Virus record (IMG/VR): IMGVR_UViG_3300006754_000027
Coordinates: 1 to 51,620 of that record
Strand: one strand, 5' to 3'
DNA from: a virus
DNA: 51,620 nucleotides
A program made the translations under genes and the position numbers. The notes beneath the pieces are model-generated. The model worked only from the letters and a program-made list of their open reading frames with translations. It searched no databases and had not been told where the DNA came from. Positions 16,319 through 24,500 of the stretch are shown piece after piece; positions within the stretch are counted from its first letter, which is position 1, and every line of letters begins with the position of its first letter.

Positions 16319-16532
16319 CAGTTACTACCTTTTTTGTAGAAGTACGCTTTTTATATGAGCGTTTAATCGGAGGTGGAGAGTTTTGAACTGTGGATTTTTT
16401 TGGCTTCTCTTGTAATACAAAATCAGAAGAAGGTGCCTCTGGTAAATCAAGAAGCTGACCTGGAGTAATTTCTACAAAATCACCTCCCAAAACCAACACC
16501 GTAGTAACAGACCCTTTATAAAGATACTTCAT
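16281..16532 (-). CDS. Small protein with basic tail, 83 aa
   Basis: N-terminus MKYLYKGSVTTVLVLGGDFVEITPGQLLDLP (two segments) reads as a small beta domain. A basic linker follows (KRSYKKRTSTKKVVT). Same plan as the neighbour at 16538-16771 (beta start, then Lys/Thr/Ser tail), so the two are likely paralogues. AGAGGTAG 5-6 bases before ATG is a good ribosome binding site. The end overlaps the gp13 start by 38 bases. Likely a minor head/neck component; function unknown. Confidence 0.75.
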   Translation of the reverse strand: MKYLYKGSVTTVLVLGGDFVEITPGQLLDLPEAPSSDFVLQEKPKKSTVQNSPPPIKRSYKKRTSTKKVVTDGSDSETSKLGE

Positions 16533-16537
16533 AAAAA

Positions 16538-16771
16538 CTACCTCTTCTTTTTCTTGGTACTTTTTTTGGTACTTTTTTTGGTACTTTTCGTAGGGGAAAA
16601 GATTGATTTCTTAACGGGCTCCTCAACTTTAGGCTCTTCGTAAGGGAATAACATTTTTACCTTATCATTGGGGATAAAGGGGATATCAACAATATCCCCA
16701 TTATTAATAACCACAAGTTTACCATCAATCTTCATTTCTAATAGCTCATTAGCTACATATATACATTTCAT
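16538..16771 (-). CDS. Small protein with KSTK-repeat tail, 77 aa
   Basis: Begins MKCIYVANELLEMKIDGKL with INNGDIVDIPFIP following, a small beta domain like that of the next gene. The C-terminus is four-residue repeats (KSTKKSTKKSTKKKKR), histone-H1-like and probably able to contact DNA or acidic core protein. First gene after the capsid terminator. AT-rich sequence between terminator and gene (CCTATATATTG near 16785-16795) could hold a promoter, and AGAGG lies before ATG. Function unknown; a minor head protein is a guess from place and charge. Confidence 0.75.
   Translation of the reverse strand: MKCIYVANELLEMKIDGKLVVINNGDIVDIPFIPNDKVKMLFPYEEPKVEEPVKKSIFSPTKSTKKSTKKSTKKKKR
16554..16590 (-). 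repeat. 12-bp tandem repeat coding KSTK
   Basis: GGTAC followed by seven T repeats with a period of 12 bases, about three copies, on the plus strand. It encodes the KSTK tail of the 77-aa protein. In-frame copy change would lengthen or shorten the basic tail without a frameshift. Confidence 0.8.
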
Positions 16772-16802
16772 AGGAGATACCTCTACAATATATAGGTATA
16801 AA

Positions 16803-16838
16803 AGAAGAGCCAGGAAGATTATTTCCTGGCTCTTCTTG
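16803..16838. terminator. Strong hairpin terminator after the capsid gene
   Basis: Perfect 15-bp stem: AAGAAGAGCCAGGAA (16803-16817), loop GATTAT, TTCCTGGCTCTTCTT (16824-16838). On the minus strand the second arm runs into a T stretch (TTCTTTTTAT), the classical intrinsic form. On the plus strand it is followed by GTTTTC. It lies 19 bases after the gp23 stop and would end the head transcript. Confidence 0.88.
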
Positions 16839-16856
16839 TTTTCTACCTAGTTACTC

Positions 16857-18446
16857 TCAGTTACCAACTAAGTTACCAGTGGCATCACCGCTCGTACTTT
16901 GAGCAGTCTTGATTCCAGGCTGATACATGAAGTTGTTGGAGAGACCCACTAACCTAATGATCCGATAGAATCTACCAGCAGGAGCAACAGCAGCCTTACC
17001 GTAACGGGTAAGGATACCTTTCCTGGGCTGGAAGGTCGAAGGATCAGTAATGGTCGGCAGTTGCTGAAGCGGGATGTAGGGGCAGTAAACGTAACCTGCA
17101 TCCATCGGGCCAGCACCCTTGTAACCAATCATGATCTCGTCCTCAGGGTACATAGGATCAATATAAAGATCATACTTACCAGCGAACTTACCACGGTACT
17201 CAATAGAGTTCGCAGTGATGTTCGTAGGACGATCAGAAGGAGCCATACCCCCTTCTAACTTGGCAGCAGACTCAAGCATCGAAGCGATAATAGGCGAGGT
17301 AACAAGCCAAGTACCAGGACCACGGAAAGTGGTGCGGTAGATATCGTTCGAAGCGAAGTTAATTGCTGCAAGAAGGTTAGCGTAGACCTGACCAACGTGC
17401 TGAGGAGCAAACGGGTTCGAAGTTCTAATGAACTGGCCCGAAAGATCGACAAGGTAAACATTACTGTTCGTGCCCGAAGGGTTGAAAGCGTTGTTATTGG
17501 CAAAATCGTACAGGTACTCCGTAGGAGTAAAGCCCTCAGTGTTGCTACCAGCCGTACCACCACCAGGAACGGTAGGAGTATGAAGAGTACCAGTTTGACC
17601 GAAGTTATTGGAGTTTGCGTTATCCAATGCAGTACGGTTCCAACCAGTCAGACCAGACGGATCATAAGCGATCATGCGAAGGTCTTCCACAAGCTCTCTG
17701 TCGATTTCCAAGGTAAGCTCCTTAGAAAGCAAATCAGTAAGCTCACTCTCAAGATTAAGGTTGTGATAAGCCCGAAGGTCTTGTGCAGCCTCAAGAGTCC
17801 AAAGGGCTCTCATCTTGCGAGTACGGGCAACAACAGGTTGTTGCTCAATGTGCATGTTAATCTCAGGGATTTCATCATCCTTGAGAGCTTCACCAGCGGA
17901 GACACTATAACCAAGAATGGTTGAAGCATCAGGCCAAGCAGCGATCTGACCACCCATCGTCGTAGATGGGGCACCAGTTGTATCACTCATGATAGAACTG
18001 AAAAAATTAGTTGCAGTACCATCAACATTACCCGCAGGAGTACCATCAGCATTACGGAAGTTAGCACTTGCCGTATTTCCACCATAAGTAAGACGATACT
18101 TACTATAAACCGTTTCGGTTCTATCCCAGGCACCAGCAACTCGGTCATTACCGAGATAGAAGATCTGAGAAACAGGGCCACCCATAGGCTGGACCCCTAC
18201 AATACTATTTGCGATAAGCTGGGGATAAACCCGACGAACGAGAGGGAAAGCAAATTTCTGAAAAGTACCGAGCTTACCAACCGTAGTCGGAGCATCAGCC
18301 TCGTCAACTCTATCTTGCTTCTCAGCAAGGATAGCTTTGGCTTGGTTTTCTAAAAGTTGAGCAGTTACCTTCTTGGTATACTCATTACTAATCCCCTCAA
18401 GAACGGGTTCCCACTTATTAACAACATCTGAATTATCTTGTAACAT
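16857..18446 (-). CDS. gp23: Major capsid protein (gp23-like)
   Basis: 529 residues (T4 gp23: 521). Forms the head shell. Family features: helical delta region at the N-terminus (VNKWEPVLEGISNEYTKK), TFQKFAFPLVRRVYPQLIAN, GVQPMGGPVSQIFYL, the central EINMHIEQQPVVARTRKMRALWTLEAAQDL and the C-terminal YCPYIPLQQLPTI with KGILTRYGKAAV. A likely gp21 cleavage site (consensus L/I-x-E) is LAE at 40-42 or LLE at 31-33. Ribosome binding site AAGGAAAT 6 bases before ATG. Directly after the scaffold gene and closed by a strong terminator, as expected for the most abundant virion protein. Confidence 0.97.
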   Translation of the reverse strand: MLQDNSDVVNKWEPVLEGISNEYTKKVTAQLLENQAKAILAEKQDRVDEADAPTTVGKLGTFQKFAFPLVRRVYPQLIANSIVGVQPMGGPVSQIFYLGNDRVAGAWDRTETVYSKYRLTYGGNTASANFRNADGTPAGNVDGTATNFFSSIMSDTTGAPSTTMGGQIAAWPDASTILGYSVSAGEALKDDEIPEINMHIEQQPVVARTRKMRALWTLEAAQDLRAYHNLNLESELTDLLSKELTLEIDRELVEDLRMIAYDPSGLTGWNRTALDNANSNNFGQTGTLHTPTVPGGGTAGSNTEGFTPTEYLYDFANNNAFNPSGTNSNVYLVDLSGQFIRTSNPFAPQHVGQVYANLLAAINFASNDIYRTTFRGPGTWLVTSPIIASMLESAAKLEGGMAPSDRPTNITANSIEYRGKFAGKYDLYIDPMYPEDEIMIGYKGAGPMDAGYVYCPYIPLQQLPTITDPSTFQPRKGILTRYGKAAVAPAGRFYRIIRLVGLSNNFMYQPGIKTAQSTSGDATGNLVGN

Positions 18447-18462
18447 TTAGAAATTTCCTTAC

Positions 18463-19101
18463 TTAAGAATTAGGGTTAGAGGGCATGAACTTCATGACCT
18501 CGGGGGTTAAGAAATCATTATTCATAATGCTATGAGATTTCTCAGGTTTTTTGTCAACATTCTCTGTAATGATGACTGCTTTTTCAGAAGATTTAAAAGG
18601 CTGCTCGCTAGATTCCTCTAAGACATCGACTGCCTCTAACAAAGTAACCTTATCTTCTTCAAGCTTGGTAACTTTTACAGCAAGAGCTTTAAGTTGGGCA
18701 TGGGCTTTTTCCGTTTCTTCAAATGATTTTTTGAGTTCATCGGTAAGAACTTCCACTTCCACTTCATACTCCTTCTGCTCTTGAACGAGTTCAGAAATAG
18801 CACTTTCTTCATCGTCCTTACTCAACTCTAAAGCCATAACAGTTTTAACGGATTCAAAAAGTTCAGCATTTCTAATGAAACTTTCATCTTCACGCAACTC
18901 TTTCATGGCTTGCTCTTTTAACTCATCCACACGCAGACGCATAAACCCTTTGATTTTTGCTTCTAGTTCGTGAGTTTTTTCTTCTACTTGTTCTGTAATA
19001 ACAGTATTAACCAGATTAGCAATCTCAGAAACCGCAGCTTCCGAAAGAGACTCAGGTAACAATTCTGCAATAGGAAGAACTTGTTCTTTTTTTGATTTCA
19101 T
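18463..19101 (-). CDS. gp22: Prohead core scaffold (gp22-like)
   Basis: 212 residues, almost all charged helix (VEEKTHELEAKIKGFMRLRVDELKEQ, EYEVEVEVLTDELKKSFEETEKAH), with a C-terminus SIMNNDFLTPEVMKFMPSNPNS of the kind that contacts the capsid in T4 gp22. The scaffold is digested by gp21 during maturation; several (L/I)-x-E sites occur near the N-terminus. Located between protease and capsid genes as in T4. GGAG about 8 bases before ATG and a promoter-like box at 19129-19137. Confidence 0.88.
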   Translation of the reverse strand: MKSKKEQVLPIAELLPESLSEAAVSEIANLVNTVITEQVEEKTHELEAKIKGFMRLRVDELKEQAMKELREDESFIRNAELFESVKTVMALELSKDDEESAISELVQEQKEYEVEVEVLTDELKKSFEETEKAHAQLKALAVKVTKLEEDKVTLLEAVDVLEESSEQPFKSSEKAVIITENVDKKPEKSHSIMNNDFLTPEVMKFMPSNPNS

Positions 19102-19128
19102 AGTATAAACTCCAGTCGTTATAAGTAT

Positions 19129-19137
19129 CTATAATAC
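19129..19137 (-). promoter_or_regulatory. Promoter-like box GTATTATAG upstream of scaffold/capsid genes
   Basis: Minus strand GTATTATAG lies 27 bases before the gp22 ATG, in the 60-base gap after gp21. It matches the plus-strand form of the boxes at 6446 and 7467 except the first base. A transcript starting near 19123 would carry a 22-base leader with GGAG. It would drive gp22-gp23 up to the terminator at 16803-16838. Inferred. Confidence 0.5.
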
Positions 19138-19161
19138 TTGTGATTAATTTTTAAAAAAATT

Positions 19162-19770
19162 TTATTTTTTGTTTAGTTCATTACGAAGCATTGTAATAAA
19201 AACTTTTTCAGACAATGCTTTACTGTAAGTGTTGGTGATAGTATCCTCAATAAATTTAGAGGTTTTACTCTCATTTACAAGCCCTGGGAAAGCCCCCTTA
19301 GTAGAAGGATCAGCTACTAAATCAAAGGTTACTAACTTAAAATCAGCATTAACCATAGCATGTCCCTTAGGTCCTTCCGTTAAACTACCCATTCCTCTAG
19401 AGGAGATGCCCAATTTTACCCCCCCTTTAATAAGAGCTTGTGCTACCTGACCACAAGGGGTATTAAGAATCTCAGCCTCGCCTAACATTTCATTACCTCT
19501 CATATTAAGTTTAGTAACAAGATGGGAAACATTTTGAAGTTTAACAGCATCATGGCTTGGGTGATCTAATTCCCCCATTAATCTTCTTTCCTGAATAGAC
19601 TCCTCTAATCTACCTATTTCTCTAACCAAAAGGGTTCGTTCATAAATCCTATTATTATGGTTAGGGGTATTAGCTCTTTGAAATACCCCAGCGATTCTCA
19701 TAGTTCCTGTAGTTTTAGACTCCTCTAAAACTTGTAAGTTTTCAATAATAAAAGTATCTGTAATAAACAT
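19162..19770 (-). CDS. gp21: Prohead protease (gp21-like)
   Basis: 202 residues (T4 gp21: 212). Serine protease of the herpesvirus-assemblin-like fold that digests the scaffold and trims the capsid protein. Catalytic His70 in GELDHPSH; catalytic Ser in GVKLGISSRGMGSL (Ser123 or Ser124). N-terminus GVFQRANTPNHNNRIYERTLL is the usual substrate-strand region, and FKLVTFDLVADPSTKGAF is the C-terminal family motif. Start overlaps the previous stop (TAATG). First of the classic 21-22-23 order. Confidence 0.95.
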   Translation of the reverse strand: MFITDTFIIENLQVLEESKTTGTMRIAGVFQRANTPNHNNRIYERTLLVREIGRLEESIQERRLMGELDHPSHDAVKLQNVSHLVTKLNMRGNEMLGEAEILNTPCGQVAQALIKGGVKLGISSRGMGSLTEGPKGHAMVNADFKLVTFDLVADPSTKGAFPGLVNESKTSKFIEDTITNTYSKALSEKVFITMLRNELNKK

Positions 19771-20204
19771 TATTTAACCTTCTTCTTAGAGTTGTCTATC
19801 TTATTCTTGGCCCCTGGTCCATATAATTTTTTAAGTCGTCCTGATTTAACTGCACCGTGTTTCACCATAGTACGGGCAGCGTGTGCTTTGACACTGCTAA
19901 AATCAGAAGAGGGAGTAGAGCTTCCTGGGGTAAAGCCCTTGGCAATCTTTCCACTACTTTTTGCTCCCCAACCTGCTTTAGAGATTACATATAAACGATC
20001 CGAACCATCGGTGCTAAAAATCTCTCCCACTTTTCCACTAGAAAGAGCCTTAGCAATAGTATCATAAATCCTGGCTCTAGATTTGGCTGCCTTAACAGCA
20101 CCCTTTTTCTTAGCCCCTTCCTTCGAAGTATATTTACTCCTACCTTTTTTAGATCCTTTTCCTTTAGAAGCATCCTCATGCAGAATATCAAAAATAGAAA
20201 TCAT
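19770..20204 (-). CDS. Basic low-complexity head-core protein, 144 aa
   Basis: Strongly basic at both ends (GKGSKKGRSKYTSKEGAKKK; KNKIDNSKKKVK) with a more ordered middle (ARIYDTIAKALSSGKVGEIF, RLYVISKAGWGAK, VKAHAARTMVKHGAV). T4 has prohead core genes 67 and 68 just before gene 21, and this gene holds the place of 68. No clear sequence match to gp68 is claimed. ATGA overlap with the preceding gene. Likely packed in the prohead core or bound to DNA. Confidence 0.65.
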   Translation of the reverse strand: MISIFDILHEDASKGKGSKKGRSKYTSKEGAKKKGAVKAAKSRARIYDTIAKALSSGKVGEIFSTDGSDRLYVISKAGWGAKSSGKIAKGFTPGSSTPSSDFSSVKAHAARTMVKHGAVKSGRLKKLYGPGAKNKIDNSKKKVK

Positions 20205-20641
20205 TTACGGGTCTTTTTTTTGCGTATTTTAGTTAATAAATCTTGTAGCTTATCGTCTTCGGGGTCTTCTTCTTTTGGAGCTTTTCCTGGGCCCACACCC
20301 ATCATACCCACAGTACTCATCTCGTTTAATTGAACTTTAAGATCCTCTAAAAGACCTTTAACCTCTTGTAATAACCCAGTAAGACCCTCATCAACCTTCA
20401 CCTTCTCTACTATACGAGGTGTATCCACACGGGCTACTTCAACTTCAGCTTTTTCTTGATTCTCTACTAAAGAAGAAATAAAATCATTAGGTACTTCAAT
20501 CTTTGAAATATCTGGGGCTTGATCATCAAGTCCTGTAGGTAAATGACTAGGAGTAGGATTAAAAGTAGGCGCAGAATTTCCTTTTGGCAAGGAATCCATT
20601 GCCATTACTTGTTCTGCAAAATCTCCAACTGAGATATCCAT
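20201..20641 (-). CDS. Head-region protein of unknown function, 146 aa
   Basis: Acidic N-terminal two thirds with one amphipathic helix (LTGLLQEVKGLLEDLKVQLNEM, two heptad-rich segments) and a basic tail (LLTKIRKKKTRK). No family recognised. It sits between the acidic 149-aa gene and the basic 144-aa gene before gp21, the region of T4 core proteins. AAGGT about 14 bases before ATG; the end overlaps the next start (ATGA). A structural core or assembly role is a guess from position. Confidence 0.65.
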   Translation of the reverse strand: MDISVGDFAEQVMAMDSLPKGNSAPTFNPTPSHLPTGLDDQAPDISKIEVPNDFISSLVENQEKAEVEVARVDTPRIVEKVKVDEGLTGLLQEVKGLLEDLKVQLNEMSTVGMMGVGPGKAPKEEDPEDDKLQDLLTKIRKKKTRK

Positions 20642-20648
20642 TCTACTT

Positions 20649-21098
20649 TCACTTACCTTTCATAGTTTGAATCTTAGCTAACATCTTATCCCTCTTAGAA
20701 ACAGGAGCGTCAGAAGTATCTTCTTCCACTTCTTCTTCTTCTTCTTCAGAGGCTTCTTCTAAGGCTTGTAAAGCTGTTTGAATCTGGGAGACATGCTCAA
20801 AGATAACATCATCAGAAAGCTCCTCTTCAAGAACGGACTCACAGAGAGGGCATTCATGCACCTCAACGGCTTCCTTCATCTCAGTACCTTCGAAGTCCTT
20901 CTTACCCTTATTGGTCTTGGACTTGTCGCCCCTACGAGCATCAGTAGTGAAGTCGGCCTCATCACCTTCGTCTTCTTTAGAAGGCTTATCGCCTCTTTTG
21001 CCTCCTCTCTCAACCAGGGAAACTCTTGCGGTATCCCACGCAGCATCTTCTACAAGAGCTTTAATATAGCCCTCGTCTACTTTAATGAATTCTGTCAT
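20649..21098 (-). CDS. Acidic head-core protein (position of gp67), 149 aa
   Basis: First gene of the head cluster. It contains a run of glutamates (SEEEEEEVEEDTSD) and a C-terminal basic helix (KRDKMLAKIQTMKGK). The acidic character and position match T4 gp67, the prohead core protein. It also has a CPLC pair (about 88-91) of unknown meaning. AAGGA about 8 bases before ATG. Preceded by an exact TATAAATA late-promoter box at 21166-21173. Homology to gp67 is not shown, only analogy. Confidence 0.62.
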   Translation of the reverse strand: MTEFIKVDEGYIKALVEDAAWDTARVSLVERGGKRGDKPSKEDEGDEADFTTDARRGDKSKTNKGKKDFEGTEMKEAVEVHECPLCESVLEEELSDDVIFEHVSQIQTALQALEEASEEEEEEVEEDTSDAPVSKRDKMLAKIQTMKGK

Positions 21099-21165
21099 AA
21101 TAAATCCTTATGGTATTTTAACTTGGGAATAGTGTTCCCATAGTATATGTAGGTTCTCTATACTA

Positions 21166-21173
21166 TATTTATA
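21166..21173 (-). promoter_or_regulatory. T4-type late promoter TATAAATA
   Basis: Minus strand reads CTATTATAAATATAG: the exact T4 late consensus TATAAATA. It lies in the 131-base gap between the baseplate cluster and the head cluster, 68 bases upstream of the 149-aa gene, giving a leader of about 62 bases. With a gp55-like sigma encoded in the window, a late promoter for the head operon is a reasonable inference. The rest of the gap (21099-21229) is AT-rich with no gene or hairpin that I can support. Confidence 0.7.
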
Positions 21174-21229
21174 ATAGTTTCCTTTATTTGTATAAAAAAT
21201 AATTAATTTTGCTTAGTTGTATTAATAAA

Positions 21230-21547
21230 TTAAATTGTTTGACCCCCACCTGGGGATCCTGTTCCATTGGCATAAACATTAGGAGATGCACCGAATGCTT
21301 TACTCCCACAGGTAACAGGATCTCCGACCCTCCCCACAGGTAAATTATCAGCATAAACATCAGGAGATCCTTGCGCTAAATTTCCAGGGTGACAAGATTT
21401 TTTGCAACAATGACTAGGCCACCCATCGGTAACGCGATGCCAACCTTGCCCGTTTACTAATACAGTAGTAGATCCTCCACTATTGTTTCTAGGGGGCCAA
21501 CATCCATGACCTGTTCCAATATCTCCAAATCTATGTGCGGCGGGCAT
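21230..21547 (-). CDS. PAAR-like spike-tip protein
   Basis: 105 residues from MPAAHRFGD. PAAR proteins form the sharp metal-binding tip of the central spike in contractile tails. Pattern: PAAHRFGDIGTGHGCWPPR, repeated Gly-rich turns, SPDVYADNLPVGRVGDPVTC and SPNVYANGTGSP, with His and Cys residues (HCCKKSCH) available for metal. Start chosen at ATG 21545-21547, because AAGGAG lies upstream of it; a start 33 bases earlier would overlap the previous gene further without a better site. It overlaps the 1244-aa gene end by 17 bases and is the last gene of the tail operon. Confidence 0.85.
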   Translation of the reverse strand: MPAAHRFGDIGTGHGCWPPRNNSGGSTTVLVNGQGWHRVTDGWPSHCCKKSCHPGNLAQGSPDVYADNLPVGRVGDPVTCGSKAFGASPNVYANGTGSPGGGQTI

Positions 21548-24500
21548 AAGTAAATAATACTCCTTCGTACTTATCGTCAAAATAATGTGAGTCTAAATTA
21601 GGTACTTTAGTATAATACCTAGAACTTTCTAAACTAGTCTGTCCAGATCGTAATCTGTCTGAAGATATATAGGTTTTTTCAACCTCTACATCTAATATAT
21701 TTATAATCTTGATGTTATTATATGCTCCTGCAAAGAGTTTATTTCTTATTTGGGGAGGTACTGAGAAAAGATATTGGGCTACCTCATCTACCGTAAAGAA
21801 AGAAAACAAATCGGCTTGTGGGATAGCGTCTATTCCTGGACTACTTTCTATATTATAGGCTGCTTTAATTTCATCTATTTTTGAGAAGAATCTTCCTAGT
21901 ATAGATTGATTAGTAGTGGGATCTTCACTAGTAAGCACAGCTTGTTTAACTGTAGCCTCATTAAACTCTTTAGAAAACATCGTCGCCCAAGCATCTCCTT
22001 TACTATTCCAACCCTTTTCATCTGGTTTTTTAGCAGGACTTATGTACCCCGTATTAAATACTCTAGAAAGAGGGGAGATCATAATTCTAACATCTCTTAT
22101 TACTCCCTCTGAAGTATATTGAGTGAGTTCCGACTCCCCTTGTAAAAGATTATAATCTATTTTTTCTACTGGAACCAACAACATATCTACGTTTACCCTT
22201 CTGGGATAAATATAATTATCGAAACCGTCAATATCTAAATCCATATAAGTAGCAGTTAATGTTCTCGTTTTTAAAAAGTGATTCCACCACGGATCTCCTG
22301 CTTCAATATAGATAATATTTCTAGGACCAGAGTACGAAGAAACTGTAGCATTAAATAAAGTATCATCATCCCCCTCCTCCCAAGCACTAACATACACAGC
22401 ACTGGTTTGTCTAAAGTTTACAATCTCCTCTTCTATACTACCAATACTACTAGGAGTTATTTTTACTAAGTAAGCAGCCTTTAAATCCGTCCCACTAGAT
22501 AGCTCTACATTATCCTCATAAGAAGTACTTACTGATAAATTAAACGAATACTTAGGATCGGAAGAAAGATCTCCTTTGTTTCCTCTTTTTAAATAACCGT
22601 GAATGATAGAAAGATCTGGTAAATTAAACGCTTGAGCTTTAGATCTTCTAGATTTTAAAGTTATCCCTACTTCATCCCCAGAGCTTTTTCTAACAGTTAA
22701 GTAATCATTTTTTTCTCCTACTTTAGCATGAACCCCACTCCAGGCCAAAACATCAATAGAATCATCATCCCCCACTCGCACCCCTGTTACTCCACTTCTA
22801 GTATAAACAGGCACTTTTAAATTATAATCACTGGGAAGCATGTGATAAGCTTGGACTCGTCTCTGCATATCTCCATTAGCAGTCTTTTTGGCATACATGC
22901 TATACCTGCTATTTCTTATTCTATCTAATCCAACAGCCCTATTACTAGAAGGGACATTTTGATTATGCAAAATAGGAATAGGCTCTGTTAATTGGTCTGC
23001 TGACTCAAGTAATTCTTTAAATATACTATGATCATATTCCTCATAAGTATTCGTATAAGCAGATCTTTTTAATGCTTTATACATCATTTGGGTAAGATCT
23101 AAAGAAGCCATATTAAAACTATTAAGGGCATTAATCAATTGTTTAGTATAGGAAGATAAGTTGTTTTGAATTATCCCTTCTTGATAAATAAAAGTAGATA
23201 AAGTTGTTCCATTGTAAGGAACAAAGGAAGCACTTGGTTTAGAGGATAAAAAAGTATTAAGAGATTGGTTAATAATATCTTTAAATAACTCATTATTATC
23301 TAAGATACTTTTTTGTATGGTTCTAGTTGCTAATTTAGCTCTGAAAGCATCATTAGAAATTCTTATATTATACTCATCACTATACGGATCTAAACTTGGA
23401 TCAGAGGGTTTTAAATTGTCTGCGGTTAACGCTTGAGAACCTCCAAAAAGAGGATTACCTTCATCATCAAACAAATCTCCTCCTACAGAATTTATAATAT
23501 CAGATTTATCAAAATTCCCATCTCCATCTATGCCTCCTGCTCCAGTATCATCTCTGATATCCGTAGTTTCTCCATCAAAGAAATCATCTCCACCACCCCC
23601 ATTTTGACAATTACCTAAACACATAGCCTTAGTAGGATACCTAGTTTCTCCTGGCCCAAATTTACTAGTCCATATACAACTTTTAACTCCACCACTATCT
23701 ACACATCTCCATGCAGGACCTAATTCTGGGGGTTGTGGGGGTGGTGGAGGAGTTGGAGGCCCTGGACCTGGAGGAGTAAAGGGAGGTAATTTTATACAAT
23801 CTTTCTTACATAAACCTCTAGTAGGATACCAAGTTTCTCCTGCTCCAAACTTATCTGTTTTAATACAATCCTTGTTACCAGCAATCTCTACACATTTCCA
23901 GCCAGGAGGGGGAGGAGGAGGGGTAGGAGGACCCGCTCCTCCTTTTAGACAATATTGTTCACAAGCCACTCTAGTAGGATACCTAGTTTCTCCTGGCCCA
24001 AATTTCTTAGTCCATATACATCCCTTAACACCACCAGTGTCCACACATCTCCATGCAGGTTCTCCAGGAGGAGGTGGAGGTGGGGGTGGAGTTTTTATAC
24101 AGTTAGCTTCACATTGTTGTTTAGTAGTAAATCGTGTTTCTTTAGGACCAAATCTATCCGTCCAGATACAACTTCTAATTCCTAGAGAATCTACACATCT
24201 CCAAGCCATGTTTCCAGGGGAAATAGGACCGCTAGGACCGCTAGGACCTGAAGGACCTGAATGACCTATGGGGCCTGTAACGTCAGGCCGACACTCACAC
24301 CAAGTTAGTTTAATAGGAACACACTTACCATTAGGATCAGTACAAGGGTTTTTATTACTAGTAATAGTCCAATCCTTACAATCCTTTTGTATATCCCCTT
24401 GATTTACATTAAAGCATAGAGGTCCTTGATTAGAATATTGTTGTCTAAGCTGTTCATAGCTCATAGGAGGAGCAGGAGGACCTGTAAGAGGGACTCGCTC

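Noticed and set aside
17397-17924. Plus-strand open frame of 175 codons inside the capsid gene
   Set aside because: Fully antisense to a certain gp23 gene; composition (Arg/Ser/Val-rich) is what the opposite strand of such a gene gives; no ribosome binding site noticed.
23606-24206. Repeats as a CRISPR array
   Set aside because: The repeats are coding, about 50 codons apart, not identical, and in frame with a large protein.
24230-24270. Short Gly-Pro-Ser repeat taken as a true collagen domain
   Set aside because: Only about four triplets in the protein; too short for a collagen triple helix, so described as a linker.
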